64,000 bases of DNA from Malaya genurostris (Eukaryota; Arthropoda; Insecta; Diptera; Culicidae): the NCBI RefSeq assembly GCF_030247185.1, contig NC_080571.1, positions 45,983,002-46,047,001 of the forward strand. The letters are read 5' to 3'. The notes beneath the pieces were generated by a model. The model was not told the DNA's origin. It made no database searches and worked only from the letters and a program-made list of their open reading frames with translations. Shown in pieces: positions 33,041 through 45,179 of this stretch (position 1 is the first letter of the stretch; each line of letters starts with the position of its first letter). Position numbers and translations under genes: made by a program.

Positions 33041-33557
33041 ACTTAGGGTAATTAGTATTACTGCCACATAAGGAAAAGGATTAACGACCGGTGTGAGGTT
33101 TTTGAGTCTCCGTAGAACAATCGACGTAGAATTAAATTCAGGAAGTTGAGAACTGCACTTAGCGATGCTAGTGTCTGATTGTGGCAGTTGAATTGAAACT
33201 GAAAAATTTTAATTTATCATTTTTACTTCATTTACAATCGTAAAAAATTTACGATTTTGGAATTTTCTCAAGCATGGCTAAATCGGTTCTAGTGTTTCAT
33301 AATGTTATGTATTTAAATTTTCATTTTAGATGGTGCATTTCTAATAACAATAGGAAAAATCGAGTTGAAAATTGTTAGTTGATAAATTCACTGTTGTTAC
33401 TATATTGAATGAAAACTCCCGAGCCTCTCACAGAAAAAAATGTGGATAGATTCGAACCCTGTATATTTTTGTTGAGAACAAACCTCTAGATGGCCCAATA
33501 CCAAATTTCATGACATCTACTATCCACCAGTGTTTGAATAACAGCTGATCGTGTCAG

Positions 33558-33945
33558 ATGAATTCTAGTTTTCATCAAGCTATGGAAAAAGACGCACCAG
33601 CGCAATCGTGCATAAAAGTAACGATGAAATTGAATGATTTGCGGTACGGATTGGTTTACCATCCCCCGTATTTTCCGGACCTGGCCCCCAGCGGTTATTA
33701 TCTATTTCCAAATCTGGAAAGGTTTCTTCAGGGAAAGCAGTTTTCATTGAATACTGAGGCCATTGCAGAAACGGAAGCCTATTTTGAAGATCTTAACAAA
33801 TCTTTTATTTTTCCAAAAGGCATCAAAATGTTGGAGGACCCATGGGTCAAGTGTATCGCTCTATATGGAAACTGAAGATTGAACAAGTTTTCACGGTAAA
33901 AAAATCAACTTTTTCTTTGTTAGGCCCGGGACTTCTCATTCCATG
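33558..33945 (+). pseudogene. mariner transposase C-terminal relic
   Basis: The frame preserves KVTMKLNDLRYGLVYHPPYF, PDLAPSGYYLFPNLERFLQG and AETEAYFEDLNKSF, ending near 33875. The third catalytic Asp is changed to Gly (APSG). The right end at 33945 (inverse: CATGGAATGAGAAGTCCCGG) matches the terminal repeats of the 918-bp mariner. The left end is not found. It is the same family as 29679-30596 and 42160-43025. Confidence 0.75.
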
Positions 33946-34090
33946 TAATACATCGGCTTTTTGTTTCCGGTTCTGGAAGCTCCGGAAGTAGTGGATACCG
34001 AGAACCGAATATCAAACATAGGCCCCATAGTCTTTTTGTCAGCTCCCGGTACTACAGGATGATGAGTGTATAAATTTTCTAACCATCGTA

Positions 34091-35496
34091 TCCCAAGTAG
34101 CAATCCGCAACTAGTTCTGATACGACAAAGTCCAAACTATGTTGCAACAAGAGCACGAATATGTTTTTTATGTTATACTGGTTAAAACATGGTGACAGCA
34201 ATGTTTCATCATAACATAACTAGTTACGAAATAGTTATTTAGGTTTCCAATAATAACATCTTTGTGTCATATTGAATTAAATATAATTTACAAGCTATCG
34301 TTACTTAATCCAAACATATCTTTAATCACAACAATGCTTCTAGCTACTAGTTGAAAAGAAGTTTATTTGACATCAATAGTAGCAACCCGTAACTAGTTTT
34401 GATACCACTTAACCCAACTGTGTTGCAACAAGAGCACGAACATGTTTTTTATGTTATACTGGTTAAAACAAGGTGACAGCAGTGTTTCTTTATAACGTAA
34501 ACATTGAACTAACTATCATTTGTAAGTTATCGTTACTTGATTCTAACATATCTTTAATCACAGCTATGCTTTTAGCTACTAGTTGAAAAAAGGTTCATTT
34601 TCCGTTGCGAAATCATTATAAATACGTAAGCGTATATGTAAATCGTTACTGTGAATTGATGTAGTAATAACTTAGATATTATAAGATTATAACATATAAT
34701 TTCTTCATTGATTCAGATAGTTATCGGTAGGTTTTCCCAACGTTATGATAACGAAAATGCAAACAAAACAACTTTTGTTGGCTCGAATATGGCGAACACA
34801 ATATGGAGTCTCAAGAAGTGTATGAAACATAAATAAAACCAGGATAATACTTGTTTCAAAACTACTTTTTGCCGAAAATAGTGAAAGGCAGAATAGTCAT
34901 TTTTGTTCTATGCACTGTCATAAACACGAAGAAAATAATATAGGGATTGAACATCGATTGTGATAATATTATAATTCTTATGATATATGATTTAAAAATG
35001 ATGAGAAATCACTCTACTTGGAATAATTTTGAGCATTCTGAACATAGTGTTATTTTCCTGTTTTTTTGTTATATCTTTATAAACAGATTGATTGAAGGCG
35101 CATAAAAAACAATTAAGTAAAATTTAATTCTGCTCGACAGTTTGAAAATCGTTGTGAAATTTGTACCTTGTATCAAGTTTGTGATTTAAAGTACTCTTCT
35201 TAAAGTTTTATTGATGATAGAAAAGTGTTCTGTATTCATTCAATGTTTATAATGTCGATGGTGACTAAGTTTCAACTAGTTTAATTGAAAACAAGTTATT
35301 TTCAAGTTATGAAAAAATAAGTTCTTTCAGTATGACATTACAACTTAACGACAACTTATTTTTAGCCGACCTAACAACTAGTAGAAACTGCGCTTTTTGA
35401 GTCATGCAAGTGGTTAGATATTAGTAACAATCACTCAAATATCTGGTTGCAAACTAGTCACAAACAAGCTTGCGTAACAAAAATTGTTACTTGGGA
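34091..35496. mobile_element. 1.4-kb non-coding element with TCCCAAGTARCAAT ends
   Basis: The left end is TCCCAAGTAGCAAT (34091) and the right end, read inverted from 35496, is TCCCAAGTAACAAT. Just inside the left end, two direct repeats of about 285 bp lie in tandem (34096 and 34380). Both contain TGTTGCAACAAGAGCACGAA and TTTTTTATGTTATACTGG. Near the right end are several 'caacttattt / aactagt' motifs. No transposase is present. It looks like a non-autonomous DNA element with subterminal repeats. Confidence 0.5.
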
Positions 35497-35514
35497 TGAG
35501 TATTGATGCAAAGC

Positions 35515-35620
35515 ACGTAGTCAAAAACTGTTTCAATGTGCATTAGCAGCTTATGTTGAAGTGTTGATGCCACATCGTGGTGCCAACATGAACCACTAAG
35601 CAGACGTAAAGTAAATATGA
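35515..35620 (-). repeat. Decayed hammerhead repeat
   Basis: The cleavage side TTTACGTCTGCTTAG (minus strand) and the stem I hairpin are kept, but the core between GCA and GAAAC is reduced to CATT, so CTGATGAGTC is gone. It must be inactive. Confidence 0.6.
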
Positions 35621-35719
35621 TTTACTAATCATCGATAATTTTTTTATATTATTTTTTTAGGCCAGGCTTTAACTACGAAGAACGGTTTACGGGATATGAC
35701 TATTTTAATTTCATTCAGG

Positions 35720-36070
35720 GGTTAGTCTAAAACCGTTTTGAATTTTGTTTACGTTTCGTCTTAGACTCATCAGTGCATAGCAATTCAAATCGAACTGCCT
35801 TATGCAAAACTCGGCAGTTCGATTTGAACAACTAAGCAAACGTAAAGTTTTTTATGTTTGCAGAATACTTTTGCACCGAAAAGCCATGTCTAAACTGACG
35901 TGCCGATTCAGGTTTGGTCATTCAGGGGTTAGCCTAATTTTGTGCTTAGGGCACATAACCGTTTGGAATTTTTAGCGGCATTAGCAGTTCAGCACAAAAT
36001 ACTATGTGCACTGATGAGTCGAAAACGAAACATAAAACAAATCGAAATGGTCATGCAAATTAAGCGCAAA
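35720..36070. mobile_element. Hammerhead repeat unit, second head-to-tail example
   Basis: The flank AACCGTTTTGAATTTTG occurs before the ribozyme (35731) and a diverged form occurs again about 226 bp later (35957), with the same spacer motifs as at 31.0-31.3 kb. The unit ends with an inverted arm holding a plus-strand core CACTGATGAGTC at about 36009, with a weakened stem II. There is no reading frame. Confidence 0.62.
35748..35846 (-). ncRNA. Predicted hammerhead ribozyme (stem III open), copy D
   Basis: On the minus strand, UUUACGU (35846-35840) pairs with ACGUAAA (35754-35748). Position 17 is U (35839), giving GUU, which hammerheads tolerate. Stem I is about 26 pairs long with two 1x1 mismatches. 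The core CUGAUGA is at 35773-35767, stem II is GUC/GAC with loop UAA, and GAAA follows. The pair at plus positions 35791 (C) and 35821 (G) replaces the T-A pair at 31079 and 31109 of copy B, a compensatory change that supports the helix. Confidence 0.78.
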
Positions 36071-36795
36071 ACAGTATTCCTGAAGTACCAAAACTTCTAA
36101 ACAGTGATAGCATTTCACTCTGGTGTAAGATTTATGTCTACACAGAGGATGCAAGAAGCGAACGTCACACAAAAAGGAAAGCGCACTTCTTCTCAGTGTC
36201 GAATAGACAGAATTTGAGTGTGTGCTTGTGGTTAAAGCAGCTGGGACGAGTGAAACACATTCTCTTCGCATGAACCGCTCTCACGCGCTCTCGCCTAAAT
36301 ACATCGAAGTGACCACTGGTGCGTGCTAGTGAGCGAACACTTCCGTGATTTAGTATTTAAATTTATAGAAGGTAACGATGGTCTTGCTATGACAATCTTT
36401 TTTTGCAGCAAGAAAAAACTAAATTTTATCGATAAATTGCGCTTTTTGCCCGAACCGTACACCAGAGTCCTCACCAACGTGCACACTTCGGAGAAAATAT
36501 CTTCATTAACCTCAGAGAATTCTAGAGCTCTGCTCTAGCCATTTTGTGTGTTCCAGTGCTAGAGTTGAAAGAGAATAAACACTCGCTCTCATGATATGTG
36601 CACACTTTATATAACAGTGGTGTATATGTGTGGAAGAAAAGAGCTCTCGTTGATGTTGTCAGTGCGAGAGGAGAAATTATACTTGCTCTTCGTCACACAG
36701 AGGAGATGGACATCTCTGCTTCTAAATGATGTCATGTTAGTTATTGGTCAATGAATCGAAATAGGTTACACCGAATCCCAGTTCCCGATTCGGTA
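36071..36795. other. No gene recognised
   Basis: This is mixed sequence with several 'gctctcg / cgagagc'-like motifs (36270-36300, 36580-36670) and short frames on both strands. Nothing can be assigned. Confidence 0.4.
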
Positions 36796-38355
36796 AGTAG
36801 GAAAGACTAGGGCTAAGCCGGACACTTAAATTGGAATTAAAAAATAAACATGAATTACAGTTTTTACTCAAGATACCTATGCCGTTGTGCAGCTTCAGCC
36901 TTAAGCTACAATTCCCAATTTGTGGCTCGGAAATATACCCATTAGTTTCCATAAAAAGTCGTGATGAAGTCACCAGCGAGTCTAAACCGGACACCCCATA
37001 GGCTAGAATCGGACACTTCTTGGAAATTGAAAAGAAAAACACTCACTAGACTCAATTTATCTATACCGTTGTGTAGCTACAACCTTCAGCCGCCATTTTC
37101 AATTTGTGACATAGCAAACCATGCATTAGTTTTTTTACCAAGTCACGATGAAGTGACCAACCTAAAATCCCATATTTAGGAACTGCGGGATTAAGCCGGA
37201 CTCCCTTGGGGCTAAATCGGGCTATAAAGTTTCACTCAAAAATGAAGAACGAATACAGTAGGGCGCCAAATCTGTTGGAATGAATTATCTGTTGGTTTCA
37301 ACCTTGCGTGAGATATAATCCTGTTCGCTGGGAATCTACGCATTGTCTCGAAACTGATATGCCCTGCAGAAATAAATAATTACTGTTGAAACTTTAGAGT
37401 CTTTATTGAAGACTATTCGACTGTTTCGTTTGCTTAAATTTATACTAAATCCAGCTTTAATATGTGATAAAAAGCAGAATGGAAATATAGATATCCATAT
37501 CTAGGTATGTTTCAAGAATCCGTTAAGAATTTCAATTCAAAAATTATGTGTCGAGTTGAGCCCCACTTTTTATCTGGTTTAGTCCCACACAGACAATTCA
37601 TTTACGAGACGCAGTGATAATATTATTTTCCAACTACTCGAAAGCACTTAATAATCACTAAATTCAGCGCGATATGAACGTTCAAAAGCAATATCCAGAC
37701 CGTCATCACAATGTACAGAAATCAAATATATCCGAAAATTTAGAAAATTTAAAAAACTATTCAGTAAAAATTGTGCACGTTTTGACACGAATACGATTGA
37801 CGCAAAACTGAACTGACTAAGCATCGTCTAGCTAACTGACGTCTGTCCTTCACATGAAAGTGCGTTTACAACGTCAACCCATGGATCGAAATATTGGGCC
37901 GCATGAATAAAATGTAGTAAAGTCTGTTGTTTGTAGTATCTTCTCAAAAACAAAGTCCACAGAGTATAACGCGGTTTGGTATGAATAAAAAACAAGTTCG
38001 AACATGAAGTAATGCTACTTCCGAATTTAAGCATTTACTGCATACCGTACCGACACAGAGTTGGAAAAGCTGGCATAAGCATGCACAAAGCATGAAACGT
38101 ACTTACATCTGTAAAAATGCCACTTTTTTAATTTCTGTACTTCACTTTATCAGCAAACGCACGAGTAGCAACCTCTAGAGCTACCTACCGAAAACTTGTA
38201 GTAAATACTACAGTTTGTAGCATGTTTTGACCGGAACGTGATCCACACGTAGCATTTTCTACCGAAATTCAAGCATGCTACGTTTCATTCATACGGCCCA
38301 CTGTCTGGTTTATAAAATATTAAAGCTGTCCGGTTTAGCCCCGGTCTCCTCTACT
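36796..38355. mobile_element. 1.56-kb non-coding element with inverted ends and GGCTAAACCGGAC motifs
   Basis: The left end AGTAGGAAAGACTAGGGCTA (36796) and the right end, read inverted from 38355 as AGTAGAGGAGACCGGGGCTA, match over 28 bp with a few differences and continue into GCCGGAC. The motif recurs inside (36982, 37009, 37193, 37566 inverted). No transposase is visible; open frames are at most about 100 codons and unassigned. Confidence 0.5.
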
Positions 38356-38533
38356 AAATTTTTTGCGTATTCTGACCAGATAATCTACTACTAGTAGGCT
38401 TCTTTAGTGTCTGAATCAGAATGCATTTTGACAAAAGAATTCATATCGTTGAAACCACTGAACTGGTTTCTAATGGTTTAAGGTAGAAAAAACATGATAT
38501 TCAATAATCACCTATTTTGAAAAAGTTTAAAAG

Positions 38534-39022
38534 AAATATATGCATTAGGATGTTAATTCACGTTTTCAGAAGCTGCAGTGCTCAGACGATTTGGCATCGC
38601 CATTAATAATGTCCTTTTGCATAATTTGAGCCAAATCGGACTTGAGTAAGCGGCATTACCACATCGCGGTTAAAGTTTGAACATTTTCAGTTTTCGAAAT
38701 ATATGCATTAGGATGTTAATTCACGTTTTCAGAAGCTGCAGTGCTCAGACGATTTGGCATCGCCATTAATAATGTCCTTTTGCATAATTTGAGCCAAATC
38801 GGACTTGAGTAAGCGGCATTACCACATCGCGGTTAAAGTTTGAACATTTTCAGTTTTCGAAATATATGCATTAGGATGTTAATTCACGTTTTCAGAAGCT
38901 GCAGTGCTCAGACGATTTGGCATCGCCATTAATAATGTCCTTTTGCATAATTTGAGCCAAATCGGACTTGAGTAAGCGGCATTACCACATCGCGGTTAAA
39001 GTTTGAACATTTTCAGTTTTCG
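38534..39022 (+). repeat. Three tandem copies of a 163-bp unit
   Basis: The marker TGCATTAGGATGTTAATTCA starts at 38541, 38704 and 38867, an exact period of 163. Reading the copies side by side I see no difference between them. The array is exactly 3.0 units (489 bp) long. The identity suggests a very recent expansion or an assembly artefact. Confidence 0.92.
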
Positions 39023-39039
39023 ATTTCTGAAATCTATAC

Positions 39040-39300
39040 GGTTAATCCTGAAGATGAAGAATAAGCCTTCGAAACGTTGGCCGTCGAGGTAAAATAAATG
39101 TTTCGACAGGAATCTAATTGTTTAAAAAGCCTGATCCGCTAAGGCTGCGAAATTTAATTCATATAGGTTAATTGTTTGTTTCTGGAACTGCCCGACGTTT
39201 CGGCCGTTTTAAATGGTCATTCTCAAGGGAAATTTAGATTAATCTTTTCCCTGGAAACGGCATCGAAAACGGTCGAAACGTCGAGTAGTTTCACAAAAAA
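39040..39300. repeat. Repeats with the CGAAACGTYGG motif
   Basis: CCTTCGAAACGTTGGCCGTC (39073), CCCGACGTTTCGGCCGTTT (39192) and GGTCGAAACGTCGAG (39270) are three occurrences in both orientations. Each sits near 'tcctgaag' or 'attctcaaggg'-like sequence. The same motif is at 15159, 41463, 52779, 62781, 63330 and 63957. Confidence 0.55.
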
Positions 39301-42159
39301 GTCACCTGCCTATGTAAATTAGACTGAGAAAACCGTCAATCGTCTTATAAATTACTCAATCAGTCGTTACATACAAAACAAATCAAAAACCAGTTTTGAT
39401 TTAAAAATTATTACATTTTAATGTGGAACACATTTTTGTTTTCTATATAGGGGTGCAAATTAGAAACTTAAGAAAAATACACGTAGAAAAATGGTCAGGT
39501 TTTGAACAATTACAGCACAGTCTATTTTGTATCAATTATTAATATTATTTCATCATTTGATTGGAAATATTTCTACGTATTGATTTGAATGTTCATAGCC
39601 ATGTATTTTTAATTGTATATCATTGAGATGTTGATTAATATCTAACATTGTCCTATTTTGTCTGCAAAAAATCTCTGGTATACCGGATTTCCCTGTCATA
39701 GTCAACTTGGAAGCACGCGAATTTATAAATAGAAACGAAATTATAGCTAACGTTTCAGTCCTACGCGTAGCATGCTAGAGGTAGGTTGTTGTTAGATAGC
39801 AAGACAAAAAGTGCCATAAAACGATTTGAAGCTTTAATTGGTATGCTCTGATCTTGTGTCATGCAAGATCGGATGAAATTTTATGTTATGTCGATTCGCC
39901 TGAGAAATTGAGAACTACCCCAGGGTAAATTTTGAGTGCATAAGATTAATTTTCAATTTATAAAAAATGAACTCGTTTAATAATGAGAAAAAGTTTATCG
40001 CTTATATAGAAATCGCAGAATGGTAGTAATGGTAGAGAAACGCTATAAAAATAACTGCTTGCATACAAAACTTAAACACAAGTTATGTGAAGAGAAGCTT
40101 AAATATCGATATCCGTACCGCATCATGTACAAACATATAATTGCATACATTTGGGATATTGATGTAATTTCGTCGGCTACAAAACAAATACAAATCACGA
40201 CGAATAGAGTTTATATTCTGGGTTCGCATGTTAGGTGTTGGTTCCTAATAAAGATGAATCTAAGCAGACTCTCGTGCATTTGCGGATTCAAAAGTTTGAC
40301 GATTAATTGAAAATGTCGATCATTAGAAATTTTGGTTGCCTTGTTCCACATCAATGGCACGAACAACCCCTTGGGGCTGATCCTTGTAGTTTTCAAAGTT
40401 TCTCAGTTCAAAGACGGAGTGCGCCATATGTTTGTATATTTTCTCTTAAAACAGTTTTAAACGACCTACGCTTAACTAAGCAATATCAGAATTTTCGATA
40501 TAAATATTTTTTTGAATGTGACCGTTTTGGGATTACGTCCAATGCTCCCTTGAAACCACTAATACTACTACAATGAGATTTCATTGATATAAAGCAACTG
40601 CAACATGGTCTAATATTGTAGCTTAGTATAGAATCCACACGAAGAGCAAATTGATCTAGTTCTGAAAAACATTTCTTTTCGAATTTTTTTTCAGTAAAAT
40701 AAACTAGTAAGCATTTCCATTTCCATTATAATAAGCACGCTGAATTTCGAACTCCTGTATAGTTTATATATATCAACCCATATAGTTTACTTTATTACTG
40801 AACCAAATGTAGTTTTATTTCCATGGTCATGTTGTAGTGGGGATAGGGTAATTTCACCGAAAGTCGTTTTCCCGAAAGCCATTCCACCAAAAGTGTCATT
40901 CCGCCGAATGTCATATCGTCGAAGGCCGTTTCGTCGAATCACACAATTGTTTTAATATCGTTGTTTAAAAAAAATAGTAGTATAAGAGTTGATAGTCCAT
41001 TTGAGATATTGACTATTTTAACTAACGGATAGTTATTTCCTTGTGTTAAATTCAGAAATAATATTCTTGGTTGAACTTTCTAGATTGATTTATGATCTTC
41101 GGAATGGATGTTTTAGGAAAGCTAATTGACTTTATTAGCTATTAAGCATCAGATACTATCTTTGATTATCTACCATACAAATGATGGCGGTACTTTCCCG
41201 TCAACTGATCGCAAGTGGGAAAATGTCGACGTTTCTATCACTAGATCTGGTCTATCTGCAAATCATATGCCTACGAGCGGTTATTTGCGTAATAAAATTT
41301 TAACTTGCACTATTATTTTAATAAAAATCCTCGGTTCCTACATACATCTTTCTACAGTACCTAAATACCTTTTCCAAAATGATTTTTGGTGACATACAAT
41401 CTCCAGACGAAGAACACTATGAGATTTACCTTCAAAAAAAAAAAAAAAAACAAAATAAGTAGTCGAAACGTCGGGCCGCAAAACAGGCTTCTATTTTTGG
41501 GTGACCGCAAGACTCCAATGCATTGCATGTCTCTTACGGCAAAATGTCTTCCGATCATATGGCTTTCGGCGAAATGACCCACTCCCTATTGTTGCCTATA
41601 TATTTCAATCCGTACAGTTTGCTTCATTACTACATCAAAAGGCCGTGTTGCAGTGGTTTTATATCAATGAATACTCACGATAGTAGCTTTGAGAGTAGGT
41701 GCATGAAAATATTCGGAGAAAAACTCAATCGAGCATTTTCAAGCAAGTAACTTTCAGTGCAAGTAACAGCAAGTAACTAGTGTTTATTCTCATGAAAAAT
41801 CATTGAAAATGTATATTGCCCACTAACTCTACACCGCGGTTATCTTGAAAACCAAAGTAATCAATATTTGTCCATATACAATTGTGATGATGCTTTCCGT
41901 TTTCGTTGTTTAAGAAAACTAAAGATTATATTACTCATCACATCATTGTCAATTTATCATTATTTTCGATTAATCAGAAAAATCTGACAGCATTTTAAGA
42001 GAAACTATTTTTGTTATTGTCAAAACTGAGGATTCAAAAGAATACAATTTTCGTGTGTTAATCATTGCTTCTTGATGAAAGAAATCGTGTACAAGCTCAG
42101 AAATGACTTCGAAAGTGTTATCCAAGCTCTGCACCTCAGAATAAAATCCATTGATTCTT
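39301..42159. other. AT-rich spacer with minisatellite clusters, no gene
   Basis: No coding region could be recognised. 40855-40945 and 41537-41585 (inverted) are clusters of the TTTCGCCGAAAG 20-bp family. 41434-41450 is an A-run. The open frames near 40020-40576 and 41126-41392 are short and unassigned. Confidence 0.45.
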
Positions 42160-43025
42160 GGTTTCCTGAATTTAAACGTGGTCGTACAGACACCGAATAT
42201 TGTAAACGTTCTGATATCTAATCGTAAATTGAAAATGTGTGGGATAGCTGAGGCCATAGAGATATCAGAGGGGAGTGTGTTTGCAATTGTGCATGAATAT
42301 TCGACCGTGAGAAAGCTTTTTTCAAAATAGGTGGAGCGTTTGCGCTCCGTCGATCAAAAACAACAACGTGTTTATGATTCTGAGCCGTGTTTGGCCATGT
42401 TTACAAGTAATAAATCAGATTTTTTGCGTCTATATGTGACAATGTATGAAACATGGATCCATCACTTCACTCTGGAATCAGAAAGATCATCATCTGAGTC
42501 GATGAACCACGCCCGGAGCGTCCAAAGGCACAACATTCAGCTGAAAAGGTTATGGCCTTAGTATTTTGGGATGCACTTGGTATAACCTTTGTCGACTATC
42601 TTAAGAAAGGAAAAACAATCATTAGCGAATACTATATATCGTTGTCAAATCGTTTGAATGCAAAAATCAAGGAAAAACCAACTCATATTTCGAAGAATTG
42701 TTTCTCCAAAACAATGCACCGATTCACAAGTCGATGGAAACAATTACACTTGGATTAGCTTCCTCATCCACCTTGTAGTCCAGATTTGGCCCCCAGTGAC
42801 TACTGGCTATTCGCTGATTTGAAAAAAATGTTCGCCGGTAAGAAATTCAAGTCAAATCGATTGATAAAAGTGAAGCCTACTTTGAGGCAAAAAACAAATC
42901 CTTCCGCAAACACTACATCGAGGAGTTAGAGAAACGATGGAATTGTATTGCTTTTGAAGGAGATTACAATTATTAATGAAATCGATTTTTGTCAAAGAAA
43001 TGTGTTTCTTATTGAGTGATGTGTT
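42160..43025 (+). pseudogene. mariner transposase relic (same family as the 918-bp copy)
   Basis: Pieces of nearly the whole protein remain in several frames: FKRGRTDTE (about 42172), a helix-turn-helix remnant (SEGSVFAIVHEYSTV), RSVDQKQQRV, VTMYETWIHHF (first Asp changed to Tyr), LVFWDALGITFVDYLKKGKT, a broken second Asp region (about 42710) and PDLAPSDYWLFADLKKMF (third Asp kept). Many shifts and stops are present. The end near 43000-43025 weakly matches the family's terminal repeat. It is an old copy. Confidence 0.78.
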
Positions 43026-43134
43026 GTTCAATATTATGAATTTTCAAGGAAATTCAGTCGCCTTCAATCTAACATGTTTTAATTCGAAAATTTAAACTTA
43101 AGTTTAACAGGCTAGGTCAAATTCTAAAAAAAAA

Positions 43135-43300
43135 TCCACAAATAAAATTCCAGCTTCGAGTACTTAATTGTGGCGTTATTGATGTAAATTAAGAATAAAA
43201 GAGGTCCTTCGTGATTTCCTTGTGATACTAGTAATCTAGAAGTATTGACAAAAGATTCAGAATTAGTGTCTCCAATTTTTACGCGGGATAGGTCTTTTTT
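43135..43300 (-). pseudogene. Jockey-type reverse transcriptase fragment
   Basis: The minus-strand translation gives RVKIGDTNSESFVNTSRLL followed by QGNHEGPLLFLIYINN, the stretch around motif B (normally GVPQGSxLGPLLFLLYIND). The rest of the element is gone. The following 43.3-44.2 kb has no gene I can name. Confidence 0.65.
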
Positions 43301-44237
43301 TCAAATGTCAGGAAATGTGTAGTCATCACTCTAATTGTGAAGTTGAAAAGCCTGCTATTGAACAAAGAACAAAACGACAAATTTTCAAGCAATTCTGTGA
43401 ATCTGTATATTATTCTGTCATTGAATCGCTTTATAGGAAAGGACGTTAGCCACTTGTTCATGATGTGCGAAAGAAGAATTTTGAACTCTTGGCAGGAAGT
43501 GCATTATTTTACCCATCACAGACAAAACTAATCATGCTGCAGTAATAATTTATAGATTCGTCGCGAGGTTCTATTAGCGAGTCTTTAAAAAACACACTCC
43601 GATATTAGCTTCTAATGTGTCAAAAATCACTCGAACAAATCTTTTTCTCTAATCGTGGTCCAATCAACCACCGCTCGTCGACTGCTGATCGTGCCATGTT
43701 CTATTATTATCTTTTGATCCACAGCACTGTTCAAGACGAAAAACCCCAATCAAGGTCGCGACAGAGAATAGACAAAAAAAAATACACATGCGTTACAGCT
43801 GTTACAGGTCACTCGCCTTTTCACTTATGTCTCTCGCGCGTCTTTGATCGACGTCGACCGTTGCGACGCGCATGCAAGAGGACGAAGATTAGATAGTTGT
43901 TATCACTGCGAACAGATTCGTTCTGATTAACAGCAGTTGAGGTTCCTCAATTGGTCTGGTGATCAAAACAGTTGCTCGGCAGTAAATTTCATTTGCAGTC
44001 GCATGCTTTCCGAGGCGGGTTTCATTTTTGCAAACTGATCGAATTGTTCTTTACACTTTCGAAAACGATGAACTTTGGAAAACATTCCTCGAATTTAATA
44101 ATTCATCGGTTAATACGAGAAGTAATAATTAATAGAATTAGTACAAAATTACAGCTTTTTTAGTATCAGAATTTAAAATTCTTTAGCTTTAGATGAAAGC
44201 GTAGTGAAAATTTAGGTTAAGTGGGAAGGGTATTACT

Positions 44238-44952
44238 ATGCGAAAATCGACGAAGCGGTTTGGAATTCATCATGCCAGTGTTAAAACCAACATTAATAAG
44301 TTTGGGGAACACTATTCTTTGGATGAGCTACCAGGAAGAGACAGAAAACTCGGTTCTTCCAACCCGAAACTGGACCGAAAAGTGGTATCTCTAATCATGA
44401 AGAACAAATCAATGTCAATACGTGATTTTGCCAAAAAAAGCAGGAACAAGTGTCGGAACGATCCAGCGTATCAAGAGGCAGAAAATCGCGAAACAAAGGT
44501 CGTTTCAAGTGGAGAAATTTGGTCGAAAGGTACTAGTATGGCAAGCAATATGTTCCTGTGGTTTGAAGTCAACCATTTTTTACCCTACCGGAACTATAAA
44601 TGCAGAAATCTATCGATCTGAGTGTCTTTAGAAGAGATTGCTGCACCTCCACTAGTACAAGAGCATAGTACACCTCCACTGTTTTGGCCGGATTTAGCAT
44701 CGGCTCACTATACCAAAACCACTGCCGATTGGCTTGCGGAAAAGAGTGAAACATTTCGTTGAGAAAAATATCAATCCACCAAATTGCCCTCAGCTTCGAC
44801 CCATCGAACGTTACTGGGCAATCGTGAAGAGGGTTTTCAGGAAGACTGGTAAAGCAGCTGGGAACATGCAGGAGTTAAAAAAAAATTGGTTTCAAGCGTC
44901 CAAAAAATGCGATGCAACACTTGTCCGGAACTTCGAGTTCGAAAATTTGTGA
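44238..44952 (+). pseudogene. D37E Tc1/mariner transposase, internally deleted, copy 2
   Basis: The N-terminal part is readable (HHASVKTNINKFGEHYSLDE, then RKVVSLIMKNKSMSIRDFAK and GTSVGTIQRIKR). It passes directly into FQVEKFGRKVLVWQAICSCG, so about 80 residues with the first catalytic Asp are missing. FWPDLASAHYTKT (second Asp, about 44690) and PPNCPQLRPIERYWAIVKRV (Glu) follow in shifted frames, ending at 44952. The terminal repeats could not be found with confidence. Confidence 0.82.
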
Positions 44953-45179
44953 AAGAATAACATAATCTTCATCCGGTTTTCATTATGCTAAAGTTTAACC
45001 TCATACAAAAAAGGATCAATTTTTAGTTTGAATAAAATATAGTTTTTTATCATAATTTGAAAGAAAAATTTTTGGATAGCTTATTTTCGATACACTCCTT
45101 ATTTATATTCATATTTTTGGTCAAATAAAGGCAAATTTTATATCTCGGTAATTTTCAAACTACTAATTGAAGAAAATGA

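Noticed and set aside
38534..39022. CRISPR-like array
   Set aside because: The whole 163-bp unit is repeated without variable spacers, and the window is eukaryotic.
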